Position numbers and translations under genes: made by a program. Below, one piece after another: positions 29,614 through 38,319 of a stretch of DNA of 48,819 nucleotides (positions are counted from its first letter, which is position 1; each line of letters opens with the position of its first letter). The notes beneath the pieces are model-generated. The model searched no databases. It saw only the letters and a list, made by a program, of their open reading frames with translations, and was not told where the DNA came from. Source of the DNA: Streptomyces regalis (GTDB lineage Bacteria; Actinomycetota; Actinomycetes; Streptomycetales; Streptomycetaceae). The stretch covers positions 1-48,819 of the forward strand of contig NZ_LLZG01000378.1 of assembly GCF_001509475.1 (NCBI RefSeq), read 5' to 3'.

Positions 29614-30863
29614 CGGACCGCCTCGGCCAGGGGCGCGACCGAGCCGGACCGCGGCCGGGCGGGGACGGTGGCCCGGATCCGGGTGCCCCGGCCGGGTGCG
29701 CTGTCGACCTCGAGCTCACCGCCGTACTCGTGCAGCCGCGCCCGGGCCGCAGGCAGGCCGAAGCCCCGGCCGGAACGGCACGCGCCGTCGGCGGGGAGGC
29801 GCCCGAAGCCGACACCGTCGTCGCTCACGTCGAGTTCGACGCGGTCCGGGTGATGATGCAGGGTCACCAGCAGGTGGCCGGCCCGTGCGTGTTCGCGCAC
29901 GTTGGCCAGCATGCTCTGCGCCAGGCGGAACAGGGCGGCGGCGGCCTGCTCGTCCAGATCGGCGCCCTGGGTTCCGAGCGAGCGGAACTGCACGCGCTGT
30001 GCCGTTCCGTCCTGCTGCGCGCGGGCGCACAGCAGGCGCAGGGAGCCCTCCAAGCCGGCCTCGGCGACCGTGGACGGGGTGAGGTCCCGGATGATCCGGC
30101 GGGTCTCGGCGAGACCGGCGTCCAGGCCGTCGGTCACCGCGCGCACCCGCGTACGTGCCATGTCCGGCCGCTCCTCCCAGTCCCGCTGGGCGGCCTGCAG
30201 CAGCATCACACTGCTGGACAGGTCCTGGGCGAGCGTGTCGTGCAGGTCCCGGGCGATGCGCGCGCGTTCCGCCAGTACGCCGGCCCGGCGCTGTTCCCGG
30301 GCCAGCACGTCCCGCGTGCTGCGCAACTCCTCGACCAGGCGCTGACGTTCGGCGGCCTCGCGCTGCTGCCCCCGGTACAGGGCCACGGTGCCCCAGACAG
30401 CCGTCACCGGGATCAGTACCAGCTCCGCGTCGAACCCGCCGACGCTGCGGGTCAGTTGACCGACCAGCACGAACGTGATGACGGCCACCGCGGCCCCGGC
30501 CGCCCGCCGGCCGAGTGCGCGCAGGGCCGCACACGCCAGCGGTACGGCGCACCAGACGTAGGCGTTGGTCAGGAACGGCGGGGTGCGGAACACGAGCACC
30601 GCCCACAGCACCAGCAGGATCGCGACCCAGAGGTGCCGGGACGGCGGACCCAGTCTTCCCCACAGCGCCAGCCCGGCCGCGTACGTGGTGGCGAGCAGCC
30701 CGCTGACGGCCACGATCTCCCAGCACAGCGCGATGTTCAGCGAGGCGAGCCGGACCAGCGCGGCGCCGACGACGACGAAGAACACGAGATGCGGGACGTG
30801 CCGCAGGGCGAAGATCTCGCCCCGGGCCGGTGCGGGAGTGCGGGCGGGGCGGTGGTCGGACAC
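29610..30863 (-). CDS. NarL-partner sensor histidine kinase (HisKA_3 type)
   Basis: About 417 residues from GTG 30863, with CAGGGGG seven bases upstream; ATG 30890 is a possible longer start. The N-terminal half has five or six hydrophobic segments (PHLVFFVVVGAALVRLASL; IVAVSGLLATTYAAGLAL; LWVAILLVLWAVLVF; AGAAVAVITFVLVGQL). The HisKA_3 dimerisation domain contains the phospho-acceptor His in ERARIARDLHDTLAQDLSSS. The ATP-binding domain carries LFRLAQSMLANVREHARA, VSDDGVGFG and GRGFGLPAARARL. There is no large extracytoplasmic loop, so it probably senses something in the membrane. It forms an operon with the response regulator. Confidence 0.94.
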   Translation of the reverse strand: MSDHRPARTPAPARGEIFALRHVPHLVFFVVVGAALVRLASLNIALCWEIVAVSGLLATTYAAGLALWGRLGPPSRHLWVAILLVLWAVLVFRTPPFLTNAYVWCAVPLACAALRALGRRAAGAAVAVITFVLVGQLTRSVGGFDAELVLIPVTAVWGTVALYRGQQREAAERQRLVEELRSTRDVLAREQRRAGVLAERARIARDLHDTLAQDLSSSVMLLQAAQRDWEERPDMARTRVRAVTDGLDAGLAETRRIIRDLTPSTVAEAGLEGSLRLLCARAQQDGTAQRVQFRSLGTQGADLDEQAAAALFRLAQSMLANVREHARAGHLLVTLHHHPDRVELDVSDDGVGFGRLPADGACRSGRGFGLPAARARLHEYGGELEVDSAPGRGTRIRATVPARPRSGSVAPLAEAVR

Positions 30864-30962
30864 GACGAACCCCCTGGACGAAAGATCCATTGGGACAGGG
30901 GGTCCGAGTCTATCCACCGCCTGTATGAGTGATGTGAAGGGTGTGAAGTGTGACGGTCGGGG

Positions 30963-32108
30963 TCAGGCCCCGGGGTGCAGTCCGGGCCAGCCGGGGGTGG
31001 GGTCGCCCTTGACCTCGCCGAAGTAGAGGGCGAAGGTCTGCTTCCAGCGCTCGACCTCGGCGCGGTCGGCCATGAATTTCGGGAAGCCGTCCAGGTGGGC
31101 GTCGGGGTACTCCCAGATCGGCTTCAGACCGGCCGGGGGCGTGATGTCGGTGCGCACCGACCAGCCGTTGAAGGAGTTCTTCTGCGTCTCGGCGGACAGC
31201 TGCCAGTTGAGGTACAGCTTGGCGGCCGTCGAGTTCTTGGCCTGCTTGAGGATGGCCGCGCGCTGGCCCCAGGCCATGAACGGGTGCCCGTCGGCGATCA
31301 CGAACTTCGCGGGAGACGACGAGGGGACCGCCGAGCCCGCGGTGCCGATGCCGATCGCCTTCTGCCCGCCGAAGACGGCCTGGCCCGGGGTGTTGCTGCC
31401 CCGCGCGAACCGCACGTCCTGGGCGGCGAGTCTGGCCACCCAGTCCCAGCCGTAGGTGCGGGCGTACAGCGCGTAGAGGTAGAGGACGGCGTCGTCGTCG
31501 TGCGGGTACGACGAGGCGATCTTCCCCTTCCACTTCGGGTCGACCAGCTCGAGCGGGTTGCGCGGGGCGTCCGAGCCCACGGCGGCCGTGCCGTAGAGGA
31601 AGCTGAACGCGATCGCCGAGACGGCGACCCAGGCTCCCTGCGGGTCCTTGAACGACTTGTACAGCTTGGAGAACCCGGCGGGCTTGTAGTGCAGCAGTCG
31701 GCCCTGCTGATTCCAGCGGACGAAGTCCTGCAGGGTCTGCAGCTGTACGACATCGGGGACGAGGGTGTCGGTCGCGAACTGGTTGTCGACGCGGACGTCG
31801 TGGTACTTGCTGTAGTCGACGATGAGCGTCAGGTCGATGTCCGGGAACCGGGCCTTGAAGGCCGCCTTGGTGCCGTCCTGCTGGGTGGGGGTGTCGCCGC
31901 CGGCGTAGACGACGAGCTTGCCGCCCTCCTTGAGGGCCGCCTGGTAGAGCTCGTCGAGCGTGCGGGTCTCCTCGCGCCCGGCGGAGGGGCGTGAGGCAGC
32001 GGCCGGGGTGGCCGAGGCGGAGTTCGCGGTGGCGCCGATCGCACCGAGACCGAGGGCGGCACCGGCTCCGGTGGCGAGGACACTTCGTCGGCTGAAGAAG
32101 CTGGACAC
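30963..32108 (-). CDS. Tat-exported extracellular solute-binding protein (orphan ABC component)
   Basis: 381 residues from GTG 32108. The N-terminus SSFFSRRSVLATGAGAALGL has a twin-arginine motif and hydrophobic core, then an Ala-rich cleavage region (ANSASATPAAA). No lipobox Cys is visible, so the protein is probably released. The mature part resembles iron/thiamine-type binding proteins: LYQAALKEGGKLVVYAGGDT, FKARFPDIDLTLIVDYSKYH, LVDPKWKGKIASSYPHDDDA and GQAVFGGQKAIGIGTAGSAV. No permease or ATPase genes are adjacent. The ligand is unknown. A perfect 20-bp palindrome lies 133 bp upstream of the start. Confidence 0.9.
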   Translation of the reverse strand: MSSFFSRRSVLATGAGAALGLGAIGATANSASATPAAASRPSAGREETRTLDELYQAALKEGGKLVVYAGGDTPTQQDGTKAAFKARFPDIDLTLIVDYSKYHDVRVDNQFATDTLVPDVVQLQTLQDFVRWNQQGRLLHYKPAGFSKLYKSFKDPQGAWVAVSAIAFSFLYGTAAVGSDAPRNPLELVDPKWKGKIASSYPHDDDAVLYLYALYARTYGWDWVARLAAQDVRFARGSNTPGQAVFGGQKAIGIGTAGSAVPSSSPAKFVIADGHPFMAWGQRAAILKQAKNSTAAKLYLNWQLSAETQKNSFNGWSVRTDITPPAGLKPIWEYPDAHLDGFPKFMADRAEVERWKQTFALYFGEVKGDPTPGWPGLHPGA

Positions 32109-32146
32109 GCTGAGGAGGCCTCTCTGTTGGGGGGTGGCGTACAAGG

Positions 32147-32160
32147 CCCTGGCGCCAGGG
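32147..32160. promoter_or_regulatory. 14-bp palindrome in the leader of the solute-binding-protein gene
   Basis: CCCTGGCGCCAGGG is a perfect inverted repeat about 39-52 bp before the GTG start. It could be an operator or a small RNA hairpin in the leader. Confidence 0.4.
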
Positions 32161-32240
32161 GCGACCGCCAGTCTCGCGAGGCGAGAGGGATTTCGCGTCG
32201 CCCGGACGGAGCCTTGGGCCGTGCTGGAGGTGGAAACCGG

Positions 32241-32260
32241 GTTCAACCGATCGGTTGAAC
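32241..32260. promoter_or_regulatory. Perfect 20-bp palindromic operator
   Basis: GTTCAACCGATCGGTTGAAC equals its own reverse complement. Its size and symmetry fit a TetR-, LacI- or GntR-type dimer site. It lies between the GH78 remnant and the solute-binding-protein gene and most likely controls the latter. No matching regulator gene is adjacent. Confidence 0.7.
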
Positions 32261-32330
32261 GCCAGGGGGATCGGGCGGGCCGAGCGCGCGAGGTGAGCAC
32301 GCGGACGGCATCGCCTCGTTTCAGCAGGCA

Positions 32331-33350
32331 TCAGGCGTGGTCGTCGCTGCCCGGCAGGACGGCAAGGGCCTTTTCGACCGCTGCCAGGACCTCCAGCGGC
32401 GCCTTGTCCAAGGGTTCCCGGAGTGCTCGGCCGGCCTTCCATCGGGTGGTGCGACGGAAACCGTCGGCGCGGGATGCGTCGATGCGGCGGATCGCGTCGA
32501 GCACTGCCTGGTATGCCTGTTGATCGTCGATGATCGTGGCGAGGCTGCTGCCGAGAGTCAGCCGGCTCCGGGAGGGAGCGGGCCGTGGATGCCGACGCGT
32601 CGTCGAGGCCGTCCAGCAAGGTGGGGGAGATGCGGATGACGCGACAGGCCGGTTCCAGGGGGGCGAGTCCGGCGACCTGCTGGTGCGTACCGAGTTCTCC
32701 GTGCTCCAGCACCTCCGCGTGCCGCAGCGTCACGGTGTGCCCGGGCGCGCCCCGGGACCCGGATACGGACACGGCCGACGAGGTTCTGCCCGAAGTCATG
32801 GTCGGGGTGACGTCCGGTACGGCGATCAGTTCGACCCCGGCGCAGGCCGACGCGTCGAACGACGGTGCCGACCAGCCTGGTTGGTCCAGCCGGGGCGTCG
32901 TAGGTCTCGCCCTGGTAGAGGCTCGCGGACACCACGGGTCCCCCGGACCAGCGCCAGCCCTCGTCCGTGGCGACGGTGTCCACGGAGCCGTCCTCGTACT
33001 CCAGCGTGAGCGCCTCGTGGAAGCGGCGCGCGGCATCCCGGAAGCCGTACCGTTCGGTGTACCAGCCGCCGGTGAGGATGATGCCCAGAGCGTTTCGGCC
33101 GGGGCGGATGTGTGCGGTGACCTCCGCGACGTCGAGGTGGAGTCGCCACTGGTAGCTCGTCCAGCCGGGCTCGAGTGCCGCGTCGTCGACCGGGGCCCCG
33201 CGCCTCGAACGTGCCGCGCAGCAGGTGTGGTTCTTCGCCGCCGGAGCCGACGAAGCGGGCCTGCCAGGCACCGGCGGGCAGGAAGTCGGCCCGTCCTCGA
33301 CTTCGATGCCATGGCGCTGCCCGCCAGCCCGGCCTGACGCTCACCGCCTG
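32331..33350 (-). pseudogene. GH78 alpha-L-rhamnosidase remnant without catalytic domain
   Basis: Three frames give the N-terminal part of a GH78 enzyme: LPAGAWQARFVGSG and EPHLLRGTFEARG, then LEPGWTSYQWRLHLDVAEVT, NALGIILTGGWYTERYGFRD and EYEDGSVDTVATDEGWRWSG. Around 32560 this changes to what looks like the helical C-terminal extension of the same family (LATIIDDQQAYQAVLDAIRR ... LEVLAAVEKALAVLPGSDDHA), with TGA at 32331-32333. The whole (alpha/alpha)6 barrel, roughly 500 residues, is deleted. It is a further dead plant-polysaccharide enzyme in the window. Confidence 0.75.
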
Positions 33351-33409
33351 CAGCGCCGAACCAGGAACTCCGGCCCACGACGGCATGCGGATGCTGTCCG
33401 CCTGGGCCG

Positions 33410-33505
33410 CCACCGAGGACGCGGAGACTCTCGATCGACGAGCGCCAGTCGAAGAACTCGCGGGCAGCGGGGCCCAGGAACGTGAACCGGGCGATGTTCA
33501 CCACC
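33410..33505 (-). pseudogene. Possible MmyB-like regulator fragment
   Basis: One frame reads NIARFTFLGPAAREFFDWRS followed by SIESLRVLGGGPGG. This resembles the ligand-binding part of XRE/MmyB-type regulators (RNxARFxFLDPxARxFYxDW...LRxExG). Only about 30 residues are recognisable and no helix-turn-helix is nearby. The rest of 33350-33704 shows nothing supportable apart from the protease ribosome-binding site. Confidence 0.35.
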
Positions 33506-33704
33506 CCGGGACCGCGCCGCCATCGGTACGCGGCGGAGTGGCCGGGCCGGGCCCCTGACTCGTACGCGGTGGCCTGTCGGGCCGTCACCCGAACGAGGTG
33601 CCCAGGTCGCCCGGGTCTTGGGGGCGCGGTTAGCGTCCGAAAGGGATCACTGAGCGGCCGTTCCCGTCCCGTGGCATGCGGCCCGCCCCTTCCTGGAGGT
33701 CCGT

Positions 33705-34634
33705 ATGAGGATCACACGCCCGGCGCTCCGCGGCGCGAGACGACGTACCCGCCTGGTCGCCCTGGCGTCCGTACTGACCGCCCTGGCGGCGACGGCCCTG
33801 GCCGGGACCGCGGCCCACGCGGGCGCCGTCGACCCCAGTCCGACCACCACGTACAGCACCGCGCAGCTTGCCGCGGTCGAGAAGGCCGTCGCGGGCGCCG
33901 ATGTGGTCGGCACCGCCTGGAGCGTGGACGACCCGTCCGGCAGGGTGCTGCTCGCCGCCGACAGCACCGTGTCCGCCGCCGCGATCGACGCCATCAAGCG
34001 GGGCGCGGGCGCCAACGCCGGCGCGCTGCGCGTGGAGCGTCTGCCGGGCAAGCTCACCAGGTACCTCTCCGGAGGGGACGCCGTCTACGGCAGCGGCAAC
34101 GCCGGCAGGTTCCGCTGCTCGCTGGGCTTCAACACCCAGGACGACGCCGGAAACTACCACTTCCTCACCGCCGGCCACTGCACCGACGGAATCACGGACT
34201 GGTACTCGGACCAGTTCGTCACGCACATCGGCACCACCGTCGGCTCCAGCTACCCCGGCAACGACTACGGCCTCGTGGCCTACGATGCCGGCCAGCCCGT
34301 CCCGCCCGGCACGGTCGGCAGCCAGGACATCACCGGCGCCGGCGACGCTCAGCGAGGCCAGGCCGCCTGCCGCCGCGGCTCCACCACCGGCATCCACTGC
34401 GGCCGGGTCACCGGCGTGAACTGGAGTGCGCGCTATCCGGACGGCGTGGTGACCGGCATGATCCGCACCAACATCTGCGCCGAGCCGGGCGACAGCGGCG
34501 GCTCCCTCTACACCGGCACCCAGGCGCTGGGCCTCACCTCCGGCGGCAGCGGCAACTGCGCCACCCCGCCCAGCACGACCTTCTACCAGCCGGTCACCGA
34601 GGCCCTCAACGCCTTCGGGGTGCAGTTGTACTGA
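33705..34634 (+). CDS. Secreted streptogrisin-type serine protease (S1, alpha-lytic family)
   Basis: 309 residues, ATG 33705 with GGAGG at 33695-33699. A Sec signal peptide ([29 protein letters not shown]) is followed by an alpha-lytic-type propeptide to about residue 121. The mature enzyme probably begins in [10 protein letters not shown] (residue 122), giving ~188 residues as in streptogrisins A/B. The catalytic triad is His158 (TAGHC), Asp187 (GNDYGLV) and Ser264 ([10 protein letters not shown]). Paired cysteines around His158 and Ser264 fit the known disulfides. It digests external protein and matures by self-cleavage. A strong hairpin follows 22 bp after the stop. Confidence 0.96.
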   Translation: MRITRPALRGARRRTRLVALASVLTALAATALAGTAAHAGAVDPSPTTTYSTAQLAAVEKAVAGADVVGTAWSVDDPSGRVLLAADSTVSAAAIDAIKRGAGANAGALRVERLPGKLTRYLSGGDAVYGSGNAGRFRCSLGFNTQDDAGNYHFLTAGHCTDGITDWYSDQFVTHIGTTVGSSYPGNDYGLVAYDAGQPVPPGTVGSQDITGAGDAQRGQAACRRGSTTGIHCGRVTGVNWSARYPDGVVTGMIRTNICAEPGDSGGSLYTGTQALGLTSGGSGNCATPPSTTFYQPVTEALNAFGVQLY

Positions 34635-34656
34635 GCACAGGCATGCAATCCCCGAC

Positions 34657-34692
34657 GGGGGCCCGGTGCACGGGATCACGCACCGGGCCCCC
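34657..34692. terminator. Hairpin terminator after the protease gene
   Basis: Perfect 13-bp arms GGGGGCCCGGTGC and GCACCGGGCCCCC around a 10-nt loop, beginning 22 bp after the protease stop codon. Confidence 0.85.
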
Positions 34693-34723
34693 ACCGTCGT
34701 CTCAGTGTGCTCGTGGTGCCCAG

Positions 34724-34742
34724 GGTGAATCATGGGTTCACC
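34724..34742. promoter_or_regulatory. Short inverted repeat before prpE
   Basis: GGTGAA-TCATGGG-TTCACC has 6-bp arms and a 7-bp centre, 33 bp upstream of the prpE start. It is a possible regulator site and weakly supported. Confidence 0.3.
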
Positions 34743-34775
34743 AGGTGGACTTGACGACTGGAAAGGGACCTGACC

Positions 34776-36686
34776 GTGGGAGAACACGCAAGGACCTACG
34801 AGCGGAGCCTCGCAGACCCGGACGGCTTCTGGCTTCGGGCAGCGGAGCTGATCGACTGGGTCGACAGCCCGTCACGCGCACTCGACGACACGAACGCGCC
34901 CTTCTACAAGTGGTTCCCCGACGGCCGGTTGAACACCTGCGCCAACGCACTCGACCGGCACGTCGACAACGGACTCGGTGAGCGCACCGCGCTGATCTGG
35001 GACTCGGCGATGGTGCCGGCGAAAAAGACGTTCACCTACCGGGAGTTGCGCGACGAGGTGGCCCGGGTGGCCGGTGCCCTGACCACGCTGGGAGTCGGCA
35101 AGGGGGACCGCGTCATCGTCTACATGCCGATGATCCCCGAGGCCGTGATGACGATGCTCGCCTGCGCGCGCATCGGCGCCGTGCACTCGGTGGTGTTCGG
35201 CGGGTTCGCGCCGAAGGAACTCGCGGCGCGCATCGAGGACGCGCGCCCCACGGTCGTCGTCGCGGCCTCGTGCGGGCTCGAGCCCACACGCGTCGTGGCC
35301 TACCAGCCGATTCTCGACGAGGCCCTGGCCATGAGCGGGCACCAGCCGGACCACACGCTGATGCTGCAGCGCGAGACGCTCCGGGCGGACCTGGGGCGCG
35401 GATACCTCGACTGGGACGACGTGGTGCCCGGAGCGAAACCGGTGGAACCGGTGCCGGTGTCGGCCACCGACCCCCTGTACATCCTCTACACGTCCGGCAC
35501 GACCGGAAAGCCCAAGGGCGTCCTGCGCGACAACGGGGGCCATGCCGTGGCGCTCGCCTGGTCGATGGGCGCGGTCTACGACATCCACGCGGGTGACGTG
35601 TTCTGGACGGTCTCCGACGTCGGCTGGGTCGTCGGACACAGCTACATCGTGTATGCCCCGCTCCTGGTCGGCGCCACGACGGTCGTGTACGAGGGCAAGC
35701 CCGTCGGCACGCCCGACGCCGGTGCGCTCTGGCGGATCGTCCAGGAGTACGGAGTCAAGACGATCTTCACAGCGCCGACCGCGATCCGGGCGATCAAGAA
35801 GGTCGACCCCAAGGCCGCCGAGCTCGCCAAGTACGACGTCGGTTCCCTGGCCTCGCTGTTCCTCGCCGGTGAGCGGCTCGATCCGGAGACTTACCAGTGG
35901 GCCTCGGCCGCGCTGGGCGTGCCGGTCACCGACCACTGGTGGCAGACCGAGACGGGCTGGCCGATCGCGGCGAACCCGCGCGGGCTGGAGCCGATGCCGA
36001 CCAAGCCCGGGTCGGCCACGGTGCCCGTCCCCGGGTGGGACGTGCGTGTGGTCGATGCCGAAGGCCGTCGGCTGGAGCCCGGCCAGGAGGGCGAGATCGT
36101 CATCCGGCTGCCCCTGCCCCCGGGTGCTCTGCAGACGTTGTGGGAGGACGACGAGAGGTTCGTGGACTCCTACCTAAGCCGTTACTCCGGCCACTACCAC
36201 ACGGGAGACTCGGGGTACTTCGACGAGGACGGCTACCTCTTCGTCATGGGCCGCACCGACGACGTGATCAACGTGGCGGGGCATCGCCTCTCGACCGGTG
36301 CGATCGAGGCGGCCCTCGCCACTCATCCCGCGGTCGCGGAGTGCGCGGTGATCGGCATTCCCGACTCGCTGAAGGGCAGCGTCCCCTTCGGCCTGGTCGT
36401 CCTCAAGGCCGGTGCCGCACCGGACCACGACGAGCTGCGAGCCGAGCTGATCGCGGCCGTCAGGCGGGACGTCGGTCCGGTGGCGGCCTTCCGGGAGGCC
36501 GCGATCGTGCCGGCGCTGCCGAAGACACGGTCGGGCAAGATCCTTCGCAGGACGATGAGGGGAATCGCCGACGGCCGGGACGAGTCGGTGCCACCGACGA
36601 TCGAGGACGCCTCGGTGCTCGACGCGCTCGTCCCGATCCTCCGGGACCGGACCCTCGAAGAACCTCGACAACATACTTCGCGCTAG
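34776..36686 (+). CDS. prpE: Propionyl-CoA synthetase (acetyl-CoA synthetase-like, AMP-forming)
   Basis: 636 residues from GTG 34776 (AAAGGGACC upstream). It matches PrpE over its whole length. The N-terminal ACAS region reads YKWFPDGRLNTCANALDRHV. The substrate region is RIGAVHSVVFGGFAPKELAA. The ATP-binding P-loop is YTSGTTGKPKGV. WWQTETGWPIAANP is followed by YHTGDSGYFDEDGYLFVMGR and the C-terminal catalytic Lys in PKTRSGKILRRTMR. It activates propionate to propionyl-CoA via propionyl-AMP. The Lys is the usual reversible acetylation site in this family. It is flanked by terminators on both sides and so is a single-gene unit. Confidence 0.93.
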   Translation: MGEHARTYERSLADPDGFWLRAAELIDWVDSPSRALDDTNAPFYKWFPDGRLNTCANALDRHVDNGLGERTALIWDSAMVPAKKTFTYRELRDEVARVAGALTTLGVGKGDRVIVYMPMIPEAVMTMLACARIGAVHSVVFGGFAPKELAARIEDARPTVVVAASCGLEPTRVVAYQPILDEALAMSGHQPDHTLMLQRETLRADLGRGYLDWDDVVPGAKPVEPVPVSATDPLYILYTSGTTGKPKGVLRDNGGHAVALAWSMGAVYDIHAGDVFWTVSDVGWVVGHSYIVYAPLLVGATTVVYEGKPVGTPDAGALWRIVQEYGVKTIFTAPTAIRAIKKVDPKAAELAKYDVGSLASLFLAGERLDPETYQWASAALGVPVTDHWWQTETGWPIAANPRGLEPMPTKPGSATVPVPGWDVRVVDAEGRRLEPGQEGEIVIRLPLPPGALQTLWEDDERFVDSYLSRYSGHYHTGDSGYFDEDGYLFVMGRTDDVINVAGHRLSTGAIEAALATHPAVAECAVIGIPDSLKGSVPFGLVVLKAGAAPDHDELRAELIAAVRRDVGPVAAFREAAIVPALPKTRSGKILRRTMRGIADGRDESVPPTIEDASVLDALVPILRDRTLEEPRQHTSR

Positions 36687-36728
36687 CCGTTCGGCTACCC
36701 CTCACGAACGTCGCCACGTCGAAGAAGG

Positions 36729-36756
36729 ATGGCGGCTGGCACAGACCAGCCGCCAT
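36729..36756. terminator. Hairpin terminator between prpE and the VOC gene
   Basis: Perfect 11-bp arms ATGGCGGCTGG and CCAGCCGCCAT around a 6-nt loop, 43 bp after the prpE stop and before the convergent VOC gene. It probably works in both directions. Confidence 0.8.
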
Positions 36757-36783
36757 GGGGCCTTCGGCCTGAGTGTCCGAGCC

Positions 36784-37167
36784 TTACGAAGACATCGCAG
36801 CGCGATCGGACTCGCTACGCAGGACACAGAATTCATTGCCTTCAGGATCCGCGAGGACGGCCCAGCCCGCGCCGTCGGGCTCCCGGCGATCAGTGACCAG
36901 AGTGGCTCCGAGATTCAGCAGCCGCTCGATCTCCTCCTCGCGCGAGGTCGTCGGGCGCAGGCACAAGTGGACCCGGTTCTTGACTGTCTTGGGTTCTGGC
37001 ACCTGGTTGAAGTACAGCAGTGGGCCCTCCGGAAGCATCACCTGAGTCTCCCGGTCGCCTGGTCTGTCCTGCGGATGCAGCGGACAACCAGTCACCTCAC
37101 TCCAGAACCGGGCCAGCTCATAGGCGTCCGAGCAGTCGATTGCCACGTTCTGCACTACCGAGATCAT
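36784..37167 (-). CDS. VOC-family (glyoxalase-like) protein
   Basis: 127 residues from ATG 37167 (MISVVQNVAIDCSDAYELAR); ATG 37179 four codons earlier is possible, and neither has a clear ribosome-binding site. Two VOC beta-alpha-beta-beta-beta modules are visible: FWSEVTGCPLHPQD and YFNQVPEPKTVKNRVHLCLR, then EEEIERLLNLGATLVTDRRE and WAVLADPEGNEFCVLRSE. The HLCLRP and DPEGNEFCV tracts hold the usual metal-ligand positions (His, Glu). This resembles the Glyoxalase_6 group common in actinobacteria. No substrate is known. Confidence 0.9.
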   Translation of the reverse strand: MISVVQNVAIDCSDAYELARFWSEVTGCPLHPQDRPGDRETQVMLPEGPLLYFNQVPEPKTVKNRVHLCLRPTTSREEEIERLLNLGATLVTDRREPDGAGWAVLADPEGNEFCVLRSESDRAAMSS

Positions 37168-37307
37168 GCGGGTGAGCATGCCTGAGCACCGCTCAGTCCG
37201 CTAGCAGATTGCTGTCACCACAGGCGTTCGTCGCCTGTCAGCTGCCGTCCAAGTCCCGGAACGACCAGGCGGACAACTTCCTCGGCCCGTTCCCGGGTGT
37301 GTGGCTG

Positions 37308-37703
37308 TCAGGTGGACTGGGGGCTGCCGAAGAGCAAGTCGTAGCCTGCGGGGAGCTGGAGCAGGATCTGCTTGATCAGGTCGTCGCCTGCGGCGTCGGC
37401 GACCGTGCTGAGGACGGCGCCGACGTCCCAGGCCGCGGTCTGATCGGTGGCCCCCTCGATCCAGGCTGCCGTCGCCCGCACGAACCGCTCTGGCGACAGC
37501 GGTTCGGCGCTCTGCAGGGGGTTGAGCAGAATCAGGGCGAAGTCTTCCGGCAGACGCGCCGCCAACTGGGCGCGCACCTCGCCGACCAGGTGTGCACCCA
37601 GCAGCGCGAGCACCACGCGGGCCGCGCGTTCTGCTTCCTGTCGGCTGCCGTACTCGCCGCGTTCCGTCACATGGTCGAGAAACGCTTCCCGTCGCAAGGT
37701 CAC
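37308..37703 (-). CDS. DUF2267 domain protein
   Basis: 131 residues from GTG 37703; the frame is open to 37757. It is a helical DUF2267 protein: REAFLDHVTERGEYGSRQEA, RAARVVLALLGAHLVGEVRA, QLAARLPEDFALILLNPLQS. Family members are often duplicated DUF2267 modules found near stress genes, and their biochemical role is unknown. It lies 60 bp downstream of the Hsp20 gene in the same direction, so the two are probably co-transcribed and may share heat or stress control. Confidence 0.85.
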   Translation of the reverse strand: MTLRREAFLDHVTERGEYGSRQEAERAARVVLALLGAHLVGEVRAQLAARLPEDFALILLNPLQSAEPLSPERFVRATAAWIEGATDQTAAWDVGAVLSTVADAAGDDLIKQILLQLPAGYDLLFGSPQST

Positions 37704-37763
37704 GTCACCCGCCACCCTTCTCGAGTCCGGCCTCCGCCGCTGCTCGGCCCGGGTCACCCCGGG

Positions 37764-38192
37764 TCAGCCGGAGATTTCCTTGCGGGAGGAGCCCCCGCCG
37801 ATGGAGATCTTGCGGGGCTTGGCGCGCTCGGCGATCGGGATGCGCAGGGTGAGCACCCCGGCGTCGTAGTCGGCCTTGATGTGCTCGGTGTCCAGGGTGT
37901 CGGCCAGTACGAGCTGGCGGGAGAAGACGCCCAGCCGCTCCGACAGTTCCATCTGCACGTCGTCGGCCTTCGCCACGGGCCTGCGCTCGGCCCTGACGCT
38001 CAGCATGTTCCGCTCGACGTCGATGTCGATCGCCTCCGTGCTGACGCCTGGAAGGTCGAAAGCCACCACGTACTCGTCACCCTCGCGGTAGGCGTCCATC
38101 GCCATCGTGGACGGCCGCGTCCAGGTGCCCGGGCCCATCAGCTGCTGAGTCAGCCGGTCGAGTTCACGGAAGGGGTCGGTGCGCATCAACAT
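37764..38192 (-). CDS. Small heat-shock protein, Hsp20/alpha-crystallin (Hsp18-like)
   Basis: 142 residues from ATG 38192, preceded by GGAGGT eight bases upstream. After the N-terminal [18 protein letters not shown] comes the alpha-crystallin domain ([51 protein letters not shown]) with the conserved [20 protein letters not shown] tail and a short C-terminal extension. It is an ATP-independent holdase preventing aggregation of unfolded proteins. The divergent gene at 38320 resembles Streptomyces Hsp18 regulators, and the shared spacer holds a perfect palindrome, so repression relieved by heat is likely. Confidence 0.95.
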   Translation of the reverse strand: MLMRTDPFRELDRLTQQLMGPGTWTRPSTMAMDAYREGDEYVVAFDLPGVSTEAIDIDVERNMLSVRAERRPVAKADDVQMELSERLGVFSRQLVLADTLDTEHIKADYDAGVLTLRIPIAERAKPRKISIGGGSSRKEISG

Positions 38193-38256
38193 CGCGAAAC
38201 ACCTCCAGAAGGTTCGGGCAGTACCTGCCAATGCGCCTCGTGCATCCGTTGTATCA

Positions 38257-38275
38257 TGTCATCCAATGGATGACA
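38257..38275. promoter_or_regulatory. Operator palindrome between hsp20 and its divergent regulator
   Basis: TGTCATCCAATGGATGACA has perfect 9-bp arms around one central base. It lies in the 127-bp spacer of the divergent pair, about 65 bp before the hsp20 start and 45 bp before the regulator start. It contains an in-frame ATG (38266) that is a less likely start for the regulator. Confidence 0.72.
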
Positions 38276-38319
38276 AACGTGATGTCGTCGAACCGATGAC
38301 AACTCCGAGAGAGGTGCTC

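Noticed and set aside
30910..33588. Minus-strand open frame of ~890 codons across the solute-binding-protein and GH78 region
   Set aside because: Over most of its length it is Arg/Pro/Gly-rich noise overlapping the true binding-protein frame. Only ~30 residues near its start resemble a real family (MmyB-like) and are listed separately.
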